A DNA stretch of 64,000 nucleotides. Source: RYN-133 sp963785425. Lineage in GTDB: Bacteria; Actinomycetota; Actinomycetes; Mycobacteriales; Jatrophihabitantaceae. This document shows positions 38,059-44,858 of the stretch, one piece after another; within the stretch, counting starts at the first letter, position 1; each line of letters opens with the position of its first letter. The stretch lies in NCBI GenBank assembly GCA_963785425.1, contig CAWAVG010000004.1:434001-498000 (forward strand). Reading direction: 5' to 3'. The notes under the pieces are model-generated. The model worked only from the letters and a program-made list of their open reading frames with translations, made no database searches and was not told the DNA's origin. A program made the translations under genes and the position numbers.

Positions 38059-38853
38059 GTGGAACGCCCAGGAATGGCCAAGGCGCTGCAGGCGAGGCTG
38101 ACCGAGTCGCTGACCGAGCAGATCGACCAGCGCAGCACGGAGCTCATGAACGAGCTCCGTGCCATGCGCGAGGAGCTGCGCGAGACGCGCGCCGAGCTCA
38201 AGGACGCCGTGCGCATGTTCGAGGTGCGGATGCGCCGCGACACGGTGTTCGCAGGCGAGGTGCGCGCGGCGCGTGAGGCGGAGCTGTTCGCTGCGGAGCA
38301 CCTGGCCGAGGCGCGCCAGTTCCCGAACCCGGACGAGACGATTCGCTTCGCCACCGATCTCGTGTCGATCGACGGCACGGTCGTCGACGTGGGAGTGACG
38401 AACGGCAAGACCCTCGCACGCATCGTCGCGTTCCTCCGTGATCGCGAGGTGTACGGGTTCGGCATGAGCAGCGGACTGCCGGAGGACTGGCGACCGGGCT
38501 TCCCGGCCGGTTCGTTCAAACAGGACGAGCTGCCCGAGGTTCGTGGAGTGACCATGGTCGACGGACCGTTCGGCGAGACGTTGCCGGCGTTCCTGGCCGA
38601 GCACTCCGAGCCGATCGCGCTGCTGCACATCGACACCAGCATCTACAGCTCGACCGTCCGGACCCTCGAGCTGCTCGACGAGCGGATCGTCACCGGCACC
38701 GTCGTCGTCCTGGACGAGTACTTCAACTACCCGGGCTGGCAGGACCACGAGTTCAAGGCGTGGGACGAGTACGTGCAGCGCACCGGCCTGCGCTTCCGCT
38801 ACGAGGGCTACACGTTCGACAACGAGCAGGTCGTCGTCACGATCGAGCGTTGA
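38059..38853 (+). CDS. Coiled-coil class I methyltransferase-like protein
   Basis: A 264-residue protein. Residues 1-60 form a long charged helix (ELRAMREELRETRAELKDAV), probably a coiled coil. The rest has a Rossmann-like layout of TylF/Methyltransf_24 type: VDVGVTNGKTLARIVAFLRD, VYGFGMSSGLPEDW, IALLHIDTSIYSSTVRTLEL (the L-x-H-I-D-x-S acidic site) and TVVVLDEYFNYPGWQDHEF. The usual E/DxGxxxG SAM motif is seen as VDVGVTNGKT. The methyl acceptor is unknown. GTG 38059 is preceded by AAGGAGGACC. Confidence 0.72.
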   Translation: MERPGMAKALQARLTESLTEQIDQRSTELMNELRAMREELRETRAELKDAVRMFEVRMRRDTVFAGEVRAAREAELFAAEHLAEARQFPNPDETIRFATDLVSIDGTVVDVGVTNGKTLARIVAFLRDREVYGFGMSSGLPEDWRPGFPAGSFKQDELPEVRGVTMVDGPFGETLPAFLAEHSEPIALLHIDTSIYSSTVRTLELLDERIVTGTVVVLDEYFNYPGWQDHEFKAWDEYVQRTGLRFRYEGYTFDNEQVVVTIER

Positions 38854-39046
38854 TTCTCCGACGCCGTCCACGGTTGTCCGTGGCTGCGCTGAAGTCGGGC
38901 ACCGGCTCGCCGCGCCGGTACATGTCGAGCATGGTGTGCACCATCGTGAATTGAATGAGGTCGATCGTGCGGTCCAGCTTCGCCACCTCGGCGAGCGCTT
39001 CTGCGCGCGACAACGTGCCCACATCATCAGGTTCGGAATCAGTCAT
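38837..39046 (-). CDS. Small hypothetical protein (69 aa)
   Basis: From ATG 39046: MTDSEPDDVGTLSRAEALAE, then a helical stretch (KLDRTIDLIQFTMVHTMLDM) and a basic tail. No family is recognised. A TAGCGT -10-like box lies about 11 bases upstream of the ATG. It overlaps the end of the methyltransferase-like gene by 17 bases, tail to tail. Confidence 0.55.
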   Translation of the reverse strand: MTDSEPDDVGTLSRAEALAEVAKLDRTIDLIQFTMVHTMLDMYRRGEPVPDFSAATDNRGRRRRINARS

Positions 39047-39096
39047 ACGGCCGGCATACGCTAGCCGTCTGACACTTTCATCGCGCGACCGCCGCG

Positions 39097-40331
39097 TCAG
39101 TCGTGCAAGTGGTTTCTCCGCGGGCGGTGTTCCGCATCAACCCAACTTGGCGGAATCCAGTGCGGGTATCCGCCGATGATCTCCGAGCGCCAACCCATGC
39201 GTTCGAAGGTGGCGTGGTTCGCGCTGCACGTGAGCGCGCCGTCATCTATCCTCGTTCTTCGGGTGATCTTGTAATCGGTCATGTGATGAGCCTCTGTCCA
39301 CGCGATGGGCGCATCGCACCCCCAGTAGGAGCAGCCCTTGTCTCTGGCGAACATCGCCAGACGCTGCTGCTCGGTGAACAGCCTCTGCTTGTCGGAGTAC
39401 GCGACGATGCCCTTGGTCCTGGACAACAGCACCATCAGCGCGCGGGCCTCCGGGTCGAGCCACCGTTTGGCCATGTCCATGGGGACGGCGACGCCGTGCG
39501 CCGTCCAGGCCACACCCTCACCTTTGCCGAAGTCGTCGAGGTCGGCGTGCAACACGATCGTGGTCGCGCATCCGTTCACGGTCGGCAGCTGTCCGGAGGC
39601 GAAAAGCAGCTTCATCGCCTCCAGGAGCGCGTCGTGGCGCCGCTGTGCCGGGGTGCGTCGGTCGAGCTCGCCGTTGGGGCCGGGACGGGGTTTGCCGAGA
39701 GTGTCGAACACGGTGGCCAGATATTCGTGCAACTCATTTGTCGCCTCGAGATCGGCCGGTCCGGAGCCGTCCGCACGCCGGTGCGCGGTGATCCCGCGTC
39801 GCCGCCCGGCGCGGTCGGCGTCACGGTAGGCGCCGTCCTGGTCGAGGCGGGTCTTCATGCCATGCGCGTGCCGACTCAGGGTCTCCGGGTCGTGGTCGCG
39901 GGCGAACTCGATCAGATTCGCCTCGAACAACGGCCCGGCATCATCGACCACGAAGCCGTCGATCTCGTCCACCGTGCGCACAATCGTGGCCGCCGCCCGC
40001 GTCGAAAGCTGCCCCGCTGCTAACGCCGCCGCGGTTTGCGGATGCGCCGGCTCCACGGGCTGCCCGGTGAGTGTCGTCCGCTCGTTCACCGCCGCGGCGA
40101 GTTTCACCCGCCCACCGGCATCACGGGCACCGATGTTCAGTGCGAACCGCAACAGGTCGACGGTGTTCTTCGCCCCCAGTTCGAAAGCCACCCCCGGGCC
40201 TCGAGCCGGCCGATCACCGCCAACGACACCAGGTCGGCCTCGTGCTTGATGCGTTCCTGCTCACGCAGTACGTCCAGCAGTTCAGCGCCGGACAACCGGT
40301 CCAGATCCCTGCTGCCAGTGATCGTGCTCAC
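39097..40331 (-). CDS. DUF222 and HNH-endonuclease domain protein (frameshifted)
   Basis: About 411 residues when joined. The N-terminal DUF222 region begins VSTITGSRDLDRLSGAELLD and continues RLEARG, then VAFELGAKNTVDLLRFALNI after a one-base shift at the C-run 40191-40195 (a base missing in a G/C homopolymer is the simplest cause). The C-terminal HNH domain is CSYWGCDAPIAWTEAHHMTD, followed by LTCSANHATFERMGW. This is the abundant actinobacterial DUF222-HNH (13E12 repeat-like) family of unresolved role. GTG 40331 follows TAGAAT at seven bases. Confidence 0.82.
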
Positions 40332-40338
40332 GCGTTCT

Positions 40339-40344
40339 ATTCTA
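40339..40344 (-). promoter_or_regulatory. TAnnnT -10 box (TAGAAT), likely leaderless start
   Basis: On the minus strand TAGAAT is followed by seven bases and GTG 40331. It is the closest match to TATAAT among the boxes in this window. Confidence 0.5.
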
Positions 40345-40440
40345 CTGCGAAGCCCGACACAAAGTTTGACCCTGTGGAAAAGGAACCGCAGAAATAGCTG
40401 GAGATTCGTTCGTCCCGGTCCTCGATGCAAGACTGTCCGC

Positions 40441-41793
40441 GTGGACGATCCGTGGGGCGAGGACGAACCGCCGGCGGTGCAGGACGCTCCGCCGTTGCCG
40501 CCACGGCTCGCACGGCTGGCCGAGGTGGAGCGGACCGGGATTCCCATCCTCGACGCGGACCCGGACTACTGGGATTTCCCGCGCGCCGATGAGCTTCCCG
40601 AGGTGCAGCGCCTTGCAGCCGACGGCTGGCGTCCACTGCACGAGGCACCCCTGTACTGCCTGCTCCCCGCAGCGTGGCCGGCTGCGCACCGCGCCTGGGT
40701 GCCGGACCGGCTGCCACGAGTGAGCTGCGGCGGTACGACCGCCCACTACTACGGCTCCGTCGCGCCCCGGCGCGACGACACGTACTCGGACGACGACGAG
40801 ATCGCGCGAGAGGCACGCGGCGCCGGACTGCCGCCGCCACCCCCCGGACGCCTCTGGCTGATCCGTTCCCCGTGGCCGCGCATGCCGGTCTGTGCCGTCT
40901 ACGACCTTGTCTGGAAGCACACCGAGCGACGCGGTGACAGCGAGGCCGCGGCCGTCTATCGTGCCGCGCGCGCGGTACTCGCATGGGACGAGGACACCGC
41001 GGTCGCCGCATGCTCCTCGGAACTGCGCGACCTCCTCGACGATTGGGCGGTCGCGGGACGGATCGGCGAGGCGGCCGGCGCGTTCGTCGAGCTGCGTATG
41101 TCCCCGCGCCGGCTCGACGAGTTCATGCGACGCGCCGGTCTGGACGAGACGCGCGTGCTCGGCTGGTTGCACTCGCTCGGCACCGACCCGGATGACGAAA
41201 CAATCGCATTCTTCACCGCCTGGAGGTACGCCGATCTTCCCGGCGACCCGCCCACCGGCCTGTACCGTTTCCGCGACCGCGATCCCGGCGAACTGCGCCG
41301 TTGGCTCGAAGCCGACTTCGACCTGTACGCCGCGGACAAGCTCCGACTCGCCGGGCTGGACACCGCGCTGACCTGGCGCGACGCGGGCTTCAGCGAGCAG
41401 GACACCTACGAACTGCTGCGTGACGACCCGGACCTGACTCCGGCCGAGGCGCGCGCCTTCGACACCAGCCCGGTCCGTGGGCAGCGCCGCGGCTGGATCT
41501 ATTTCGGCTTCGATGCCGATGAGGCAGGCGAATGGGCAGGCGCCGGTGTGACGCCGAGCCAGGCACGCGTCTGGCGGGCCGCCCACAAGACCCCCGCCGA
41601 TGTCCTGCCGGGGCAGCGCTTCCCCCAGGAGCTGACGGCCGGCACGAAGTACACCGCCTACAGCGCGGCGTTCGACTCCGAATACGGGCCGTTCGAGACG
41701 ACGTGGAACGAGGTACCGGACCCACCGGGCACCCGCGGCCGTCGCGCTCGGCGTTATGCGCGCGACCCACATCCCTGGATCAACACCGACTAG
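40441..41793 (+). CDS. Hypothetical protein, 450 aa, unknown function
   Basis: No family is recognised. The first 150 residues are Pro/Asp/Trp-rich with DDPWGEDEPPAVQDAPPLPP and PLYCLLPAAWPAAHRAWVPD. The middle is helical (VYRAARAVLAWDEDTAVAAC, LRDLLDDWAVAGRIGEAAGA). The C-terminal part has repeated A-x-x-W-x-x-A-G-x(T/S)xxx-A units, such as ALTWRDAGFSEQDTYELL and AGEWAGAGVTPSQARVWRA, suggesting short helical repeats. No signal peptide or membrane helix is seen. GTG 40441 is divergent from the DUF222-HNH gene; AAGACT six bases upstream is a weak -10-like box. Confidence 0.7.
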   Translation: MDDPWGEDEPPAVQDAPPLPPRLARLAEVERTGIPILDADPDYWDFPRADELPEVQRLAADGWRPLHEAPLYCLLPAAWPAAHRAWVPDRLPRVSCGGTTAHYYGSVAPRRDDTYSDDDEIAREARGAGLPPPPPGRLWLIRSPWPRMPVCAVYDLVWKHTERRGDSEAAAVYRAARAVLAWDEDTAVAACSSELRDLLDDWAVAGRIGEAAGAFVELRMSPRRLDEFMRRAGLDETRVLGWLHSLGTDPDDETIAFFTAWRYADLPGDPPTGLYRFRDRDPGELRRWLEADFDLYAADKLRLAGLDTALTWRDAGFSEQDTYELLRDDPDLTPAEARAFDTSPVRGQRRGWIYFGFDADEAGEWAGAGVTPSQARVWRAAHKTPADVLPGQRFPQELTAGTKYTAYSAAFDSEYGPFETTWNEVPDPPGTRGRRARRYARDPHPWINTD

Positions 41794-41842
41794 AACCCTT
41801 CGCCCCGAGCGAACGTACCTGCTGCGTCACGCGATACCGCGC

Positions 41843-41848
41843 TAGCGT
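41843..41848 (+). promoter_or_regulatory. TAnnnT -10-like box, likely leaderless start
   Basis: TAGCGT, six bases, then ATG 41855 of the XRE regulator. Confidence 0.5.
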
Positions 41849-41854
41849 CCAGGC

Positions 41855-42232
41855 ATGGGAAACGTCGTCCCGCTGCGCCGGCCCGTTCCGCGCGAGCCCG
41901 AACCGTTGTGGCGCGAGGCGATCGGGGCGCAGTTGCGCGACGAGCGGCGCGACCGCGGCGAGCGGATCGCAGACGTCGCCGATCGGGCGGGGATCTCGCC
42001 GCAGTACCTGTCGGAACTCGAGCGCGGCTGCAAGGACGCGTCATCCGAGATGCTGTCGGCAGTGTGCGGTGCGCTCGGCCTGTCGGTGCTGTCGCTGACC
42101 CGGCGGGCCGCCGCCCGTCTCGACCGCGCGGCACAGGACAGCCGCTCCGCACCGACCAGCCGCACCGCACAGACCAGCCCGCCCGCACAGCGCAACCAAC
42201 CCGCACACGGCCCCCTCTGCCTCGCCGCCTAA
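41855..42232 (+). CDS. XRE-family regulator, PopR/ClgR-like, with C-terminal Leu-Ala-Ala
   Basis: A 125-residue protein. The helix-turn-helix is IGAQLRDERRDRGERIADVA then DRAGISPQYLSELERGCKDA and SSEMLSAVCGALGL, which is the ClgR/PopR form of the XRE domain. A Ser/Thr/Pro/Gln-rich linker follows and the chain ends LCLAA. PopR and ClgR of Streptomyces control clp genes and are degraded by ClpP through terminal alanines. Here the gene faces a clpP pair, and the two stop codons overlap by two bases (42230-42231). A role in clpP control is inferred from family and position. Confidence 0.82.
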   Translation: MGNVVPLRRPVPREPEPLWREAIGAQLRDERRDRGERIADVADRAGISPQYLSELERGCKDASSEMLSAVCGALGLSVLSLTRRAAARLDRAAQDSRSAPTSRTAQTSPPAQRNQPAHGPLCLAA

Positions 42233-42831
42233 TCCGCCCCGGCGTTGCGACGGGTGAGGACGAAGTCGACCACCCCGTAGTCAAGAGCGGCAGCCGGCGT
42301 CAGGATCAGATCTCGCTCCGTGTCCTCGCGCACCTGCGCCGGAGTACGTCCGGTGTGCGCAGCCAGGATCTCCTCGAGCATCGTCCGCACGCGTTCGACC
42401 TCGTCGGCCTCCAGGATGAGATCAGGAATCGCACCCCGTCCCTCTGCGGCCGGCGCATGGATCACGACCCGGCCGTGCGGCAGGATCTGACGCTTACCCG
42501 GTGCGCCGCCGGCCAGCAGCACTGCAGCGGTCGCTGCGGCCTCGCCCACACACGTCGTCTCGACGTCGCACTGGATGTACTGCATCGCGTCGTAGATCGC
42601 GAGCGTCGCAGCGATCGAGCCGCCCGAGGAATTGATGTAGAGGTTGATCGGCAGCTCCGAGTTCTCCGACTCGAGGTGGATCAGCTGGGCGATGATCGCA
42701 TTGGCCACGCCGTCGTCGATGCCGGTGCCCAGATAGATCACCCGCTCCGCGAGCAGCCGGCTGTAGATGTCGACCGTGCGCTCGCCCTGGTTCGTCCGGG
42801 TCGTGACGTACGGAATCGCGTAGCTGCTCAT
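42229..42831 (-). CDS. clpP: ClpP-family protease subunit lacking the catalytic serine
   Basis: A 200-residue ClpP paralogue. The fold signatures are present: NLYINSSGGSIAATLAIYDA, CVGEAAATAAVLLAGGAPGK, RVVIHAP and REDTERDLILTPAAALDYGV. By alignment to canonical GxAAS(M/A)G, the nucleophile position is Ala100 (codon GCG at 42534-42532) instead of Ser. His125 and Asp174 are at the right spacing (25 and 49 residues on). It should therefore be inactive as a peptidase and act as a structural or regulatory ring partner, as ClpR does. ATG 42831 overlaps the stop of the upstream clpP (ATGA), so both are made together. Confidence 0.9.
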   Translation of the reverse strand: MSSYAIPYVTTRTNQGERTVDIYSRLLAERVIYLGTGIDDGVANAIIAQLIHLESENSELPINLYINSSGGSIAATLAIYDAMQYIQCDVETTCVGEAAATAAVLLAGGAPGKRQILPHGRVVIHAPAAEGRGAIPDLILEADEVERVRTMLEEILAAHTGRTPAQVREDTERDLILTPAAALDYGVVDFVLTRRNAGAD

Positions 42832-43448
42832 CGCCGCGCTCCCAGTCCGATCGGGCGGGCCGGGCCCGGCAGCACGTCCGCCGCGGTGTCGACGATGTGG
42901 TCGACGAACCCGTAGCCGCGGGCCTCCTCCGCGCTGAACCATCGATCCCGCCGCGAGTCGCGCTCGATCGTGTCGACGTCCTGGCCCGTGTCCTCCGCGA
43001 TGAGCGCGATGACGGTGTCCCGCGTACGTCGCAGGTCGTCGGCCTGGATCGCGATGTCCTGCGCCGCCCCGCCGATGCCGGACGAGCCCTGGTGCAGCAG
43101 GACCTTCGAGCGCGCGAGCATGTACCGCTTGCCCGGGGTGCCTGAGCTCAGCAGGAACTGCCCGGCGCTGTAGGCCATCCCGATGTTCACCGTGACGACA
43201 TCGTTCGGGATCGCCCGCATGCAGTCGCGGATCGCCAACATTCCCGGTACCGAACCGCCCGGTGAATTGATCAGCAACCGGATGTCCGCGTCGGGGTTCT
43301 CCGCGGCCAGCAATAACAGGCCCGCGCACAACCGGTTGCTGTTCCAGTGCTCGAGCGGCTCACCGAGCAACAACGTGCGGCGGTCGAAGAGTCGTCGGTA
43401 GATCGCCTCGTCCAACTCATGACCCGGAACCACCAAAGTCTCCGTCAT
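42828..43448 (-). CDS. clpP: ATP-dependent Clp protease proteolytic subunit
   Basis: A 206-residue ClpP with an intact triad: Ser94 in NIGMAYSAGQFLLSSGTPGK, His119 in SKVLLHQGSSG and Asp168 in ERDSRRDRWFSAEEARGYGF. The family loop LLINSPGGSVPGMLAIRDCM is also present. ATG 43448 is chosen over a start 21 bases upstream because MTETLVVPGHELDEA matches the usual short N-terminus. It is the first gene of the pair and probably forms mixed rings with the serine-less partner. Confidence 0.93.
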   Translation of the reverse strand: MTETLVVPGHELDEAIYRRLFDRRTLLLGEPLEHWNSNRLCAGLLLLAAENPDADIRLLINSPGGSVPGMLAIRDCMRAIPNDVVTVNIGMAYSAGQFLLSSGTPGKRYMLARSKVLLHQGSSGIGGAAQDIAIQADDLRRTRDTVIALIAEDTGQDVDTIERDSRRDRWFSAEEARGYGFVDHIVDTAADVLPGPARPIGLGARR

Positions 43449-43486
43449 GGCTTCACTCTGGATCGCCACACCGGCGCTGTCTCGTG

Positions 43487-43505
43487 GCGCTGCTCAGAGC
43501 AGCGC
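43487..43505. promoter_or_regulatory. Perfect 9-1-9 palindrome upstream of the clpP pair
   Basis: GCGCTGCTC-A-GAGCAGCGC lies 38 bases before the first clpP start and 11 bases after the ParA-type gene stop. It could be an operator for the facing PopR/ClgR-like regulator or a short terminator. No U-rich tail follows on the minus strand. Confidence 0.45.
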
Positions 43506-43516
43506 GGGCGGCGAAC

Positions 43517-44254
43517 TCAGTGCCGAGCGGTCAGCCGGGCCATCGACGACTTCAGCCGCTGGATCAGCTCTTCGTCGTCGAAGCCGATCACCCGCGCCGG
43601 CACGCGCGCTGCCGTGGAAACCGGTTCGGCCTTGGCCGCCATCCGCTCCTTGACTGCCGCGACCGAGTAGGGCTGCTCCGGCAACTCGCCCAGCAACTCG
43701 GCGCACGCGAGGTCGTAGCCGTGCAGCTCGCGCACCGGACGTCCGAAGGCCATCGCCAGTGCCTCGCGTAGCGGGATTCGCGTGCGCAGGACGTGGATCC
43801 CCAGCTCCCGCAGGCCGTCCTCCGCGCTCGCGACGGACAGCGTGCGACGGGTGCGCGTGAGCAGCACCGCAACCGGCTTGCCGCTGCGCCGGGCGGCCTC
43901 GACGGCCACCTGCACCTGCGACAGATCCAACGCACTGGGCGAGGTCGGCACCAGCACCACGTCGGCGACGCCGATCGCTGCCGCCACGATGTCCTGGTCC
44001 GCAGGCGGGGTGTCGATGACGATGTTCGGCACCTCCGGCAGCACGAGCCGTGCCGTAGGTTGCGCCAGTACCGGCATCGGCAGCGCAGTGCCGGCGTCGG
44101 CCGCCCGTTGCGCCCATTGGACCGCGGAGCGCTGCGGATCGGCGTCGATGAGCGCGCACCGCGCCCCGGTCGCCGCGGCCAGGGCGTGCGCGATGTGGAC
44201 GGACGTGGTGGTCTTGCCAACGCCGCCCTTGCGATTGGCGACGGTGATGATCAC
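43517..44254 (-). CDS. Orphan ParA/MinD-type ATPase
   Basis: A 245-residue deviant Walker ATPase. It has VANRKGGVGKTTTSVHIAHA (deviant Walker A with KGGVGKTT), LIDADPQRSAVQWA, Walker-B-like NIVIDTPPADQDI and VADVVLVPTSPSALDLSQVQ. There is no ParB gene or parS-like repeat nearby, so a chromosome-partition role is not supported; such orphans often position other complexes. GTG 44254 follows TAAGCT at six bases. It sits directly upstream of the clpP pair, separated by 68 bases containing a palindrome. Confidence 0.85.
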   Translation of the reverse strand: MIITVANRKGGVGKTTTSVHIAHALAAATGARCALIDADPQRSAVQWAQRAADAGTALPMPVLAQPTARLVLPEVPNIVIDTPPADQDIVAAAIGVADVVLVPTSPSALDLSQVQVAVEAARRSGKPVAVLLTRTRRTLSVASAEDGLRELGIHVLRTRIPLREALAMAFGRPVRELHGYDLACAELLGELPEQPYSVAAVKERMAAKAEPVSTAARVPARVIGFDDEELIQRLKSSMARLTARH

Positions 44255-44260
44255 CTCAGC

Positions 44261-44266
44261 AGCTTA
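44261..44266 (-). promoter_or_regulatory. TAnnnT -10-like box, likely leaderless start
   Basis: On the minus strand TAAGCT, six bases, then GTG 44254. Confidence 0.45.
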
Positions 44267-44318
44267 GTTGCCGCGGAAGAGGATCTCCGGCGCGCCGCGC
44301 GCACGAAATGTCGATGAC

Positions 44319-44858
44319 TCACACACGCGTTCGCAGCCAGAACATCGCCAGCGCGGCGACGCTGTTCGAGTCGCGGAACTCGCCCGACGCGACCATCGCC
44401 TCGAGCTGCTCGACGGCGAAGTAGGCGTGCACCATGTCCGCTTCGGACACCTCGCGCCGCGGCGGCCCGGCGTGCAGTCCCGTCGCCAGGAAGATGTCGA
44501 ACGCGTTGGTCGCGAGGCCCGGCGACGCGTCGAGTCGTCCTAGGTGCTCGAAGGAGTCGGCACGAAGACCCGTCTCCTCTGCCAACTCCGCGGTCGCCAG
44601 CTCCAGCGCCGTCCCGCTGCGGCCGCTCGGCCATCCGCCCTGCGGGAACTCCCACGAGCGCCGCTGGAGCGGGTACCGGTACTGCTGCACGAGCCAGAAA
44701 CCCGCACCCGTGTACGGGACGACCACGGCGAAGTCGCGCTTGTCGATCACCGTGTACGTGCCGCGCGACCCGTCGGCGAAGGCGATGTCGTCCTCTCGCA
44801 CCGACAACCATTGCGTGCGGACGACTTCACGCCCGCCGAGACGCTGGATGTCGCCCAT
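44319..44858 (-). CDS. Nudix hydrolase, ADP-ribose pyrophosphatase-like
   Basis: A 179-residue Nudix protein. The Nudix box is GGWPSGRSGTALELATAELA then EETGL, close to Gx5Ex7REUxEExGU, but the Arg of RE is replaced by Ala. The preceding block (DIAFADGSRGTYTVIDKRDF, VQQYRYPLQRRSWEFPQG) matches NudF-like ADP-ribose pyrophosphatases. ATG 44858 overlaps the stop of the upstream GH63-type gene as TGATG, so it is the second gene of that operon. Confidence 0.87.
   Translation of the reverse strand: MGDIQRLGGREVVRTQWLSVREDDIAFADGSRGTYTVIDKRDFAVVVPYTGAGFWLVQQYRYPLQRRSWEFPQGGWPSGRSGTALELATAELAEETGLRADSFEHLGRLDASPGLATNAFDIFLATGLHAGPPRREVSEADMVHAYFAVEQLEAMVASGEFRDSNSVAALAMFWLRTRV

Noticed and set aside
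39097..40331. The HNH protein as a homing or restriction endonuclease
   Set aside because: It is the common DUF222-HNH family; no intron, intein or methyltransferase partner is present.
41855..42232. The XRE protein as a phage repressor
   Set aside because: No phage genes nearby, and the helix-turn-helix and Ala-Ala end fit PopR/ClgR.
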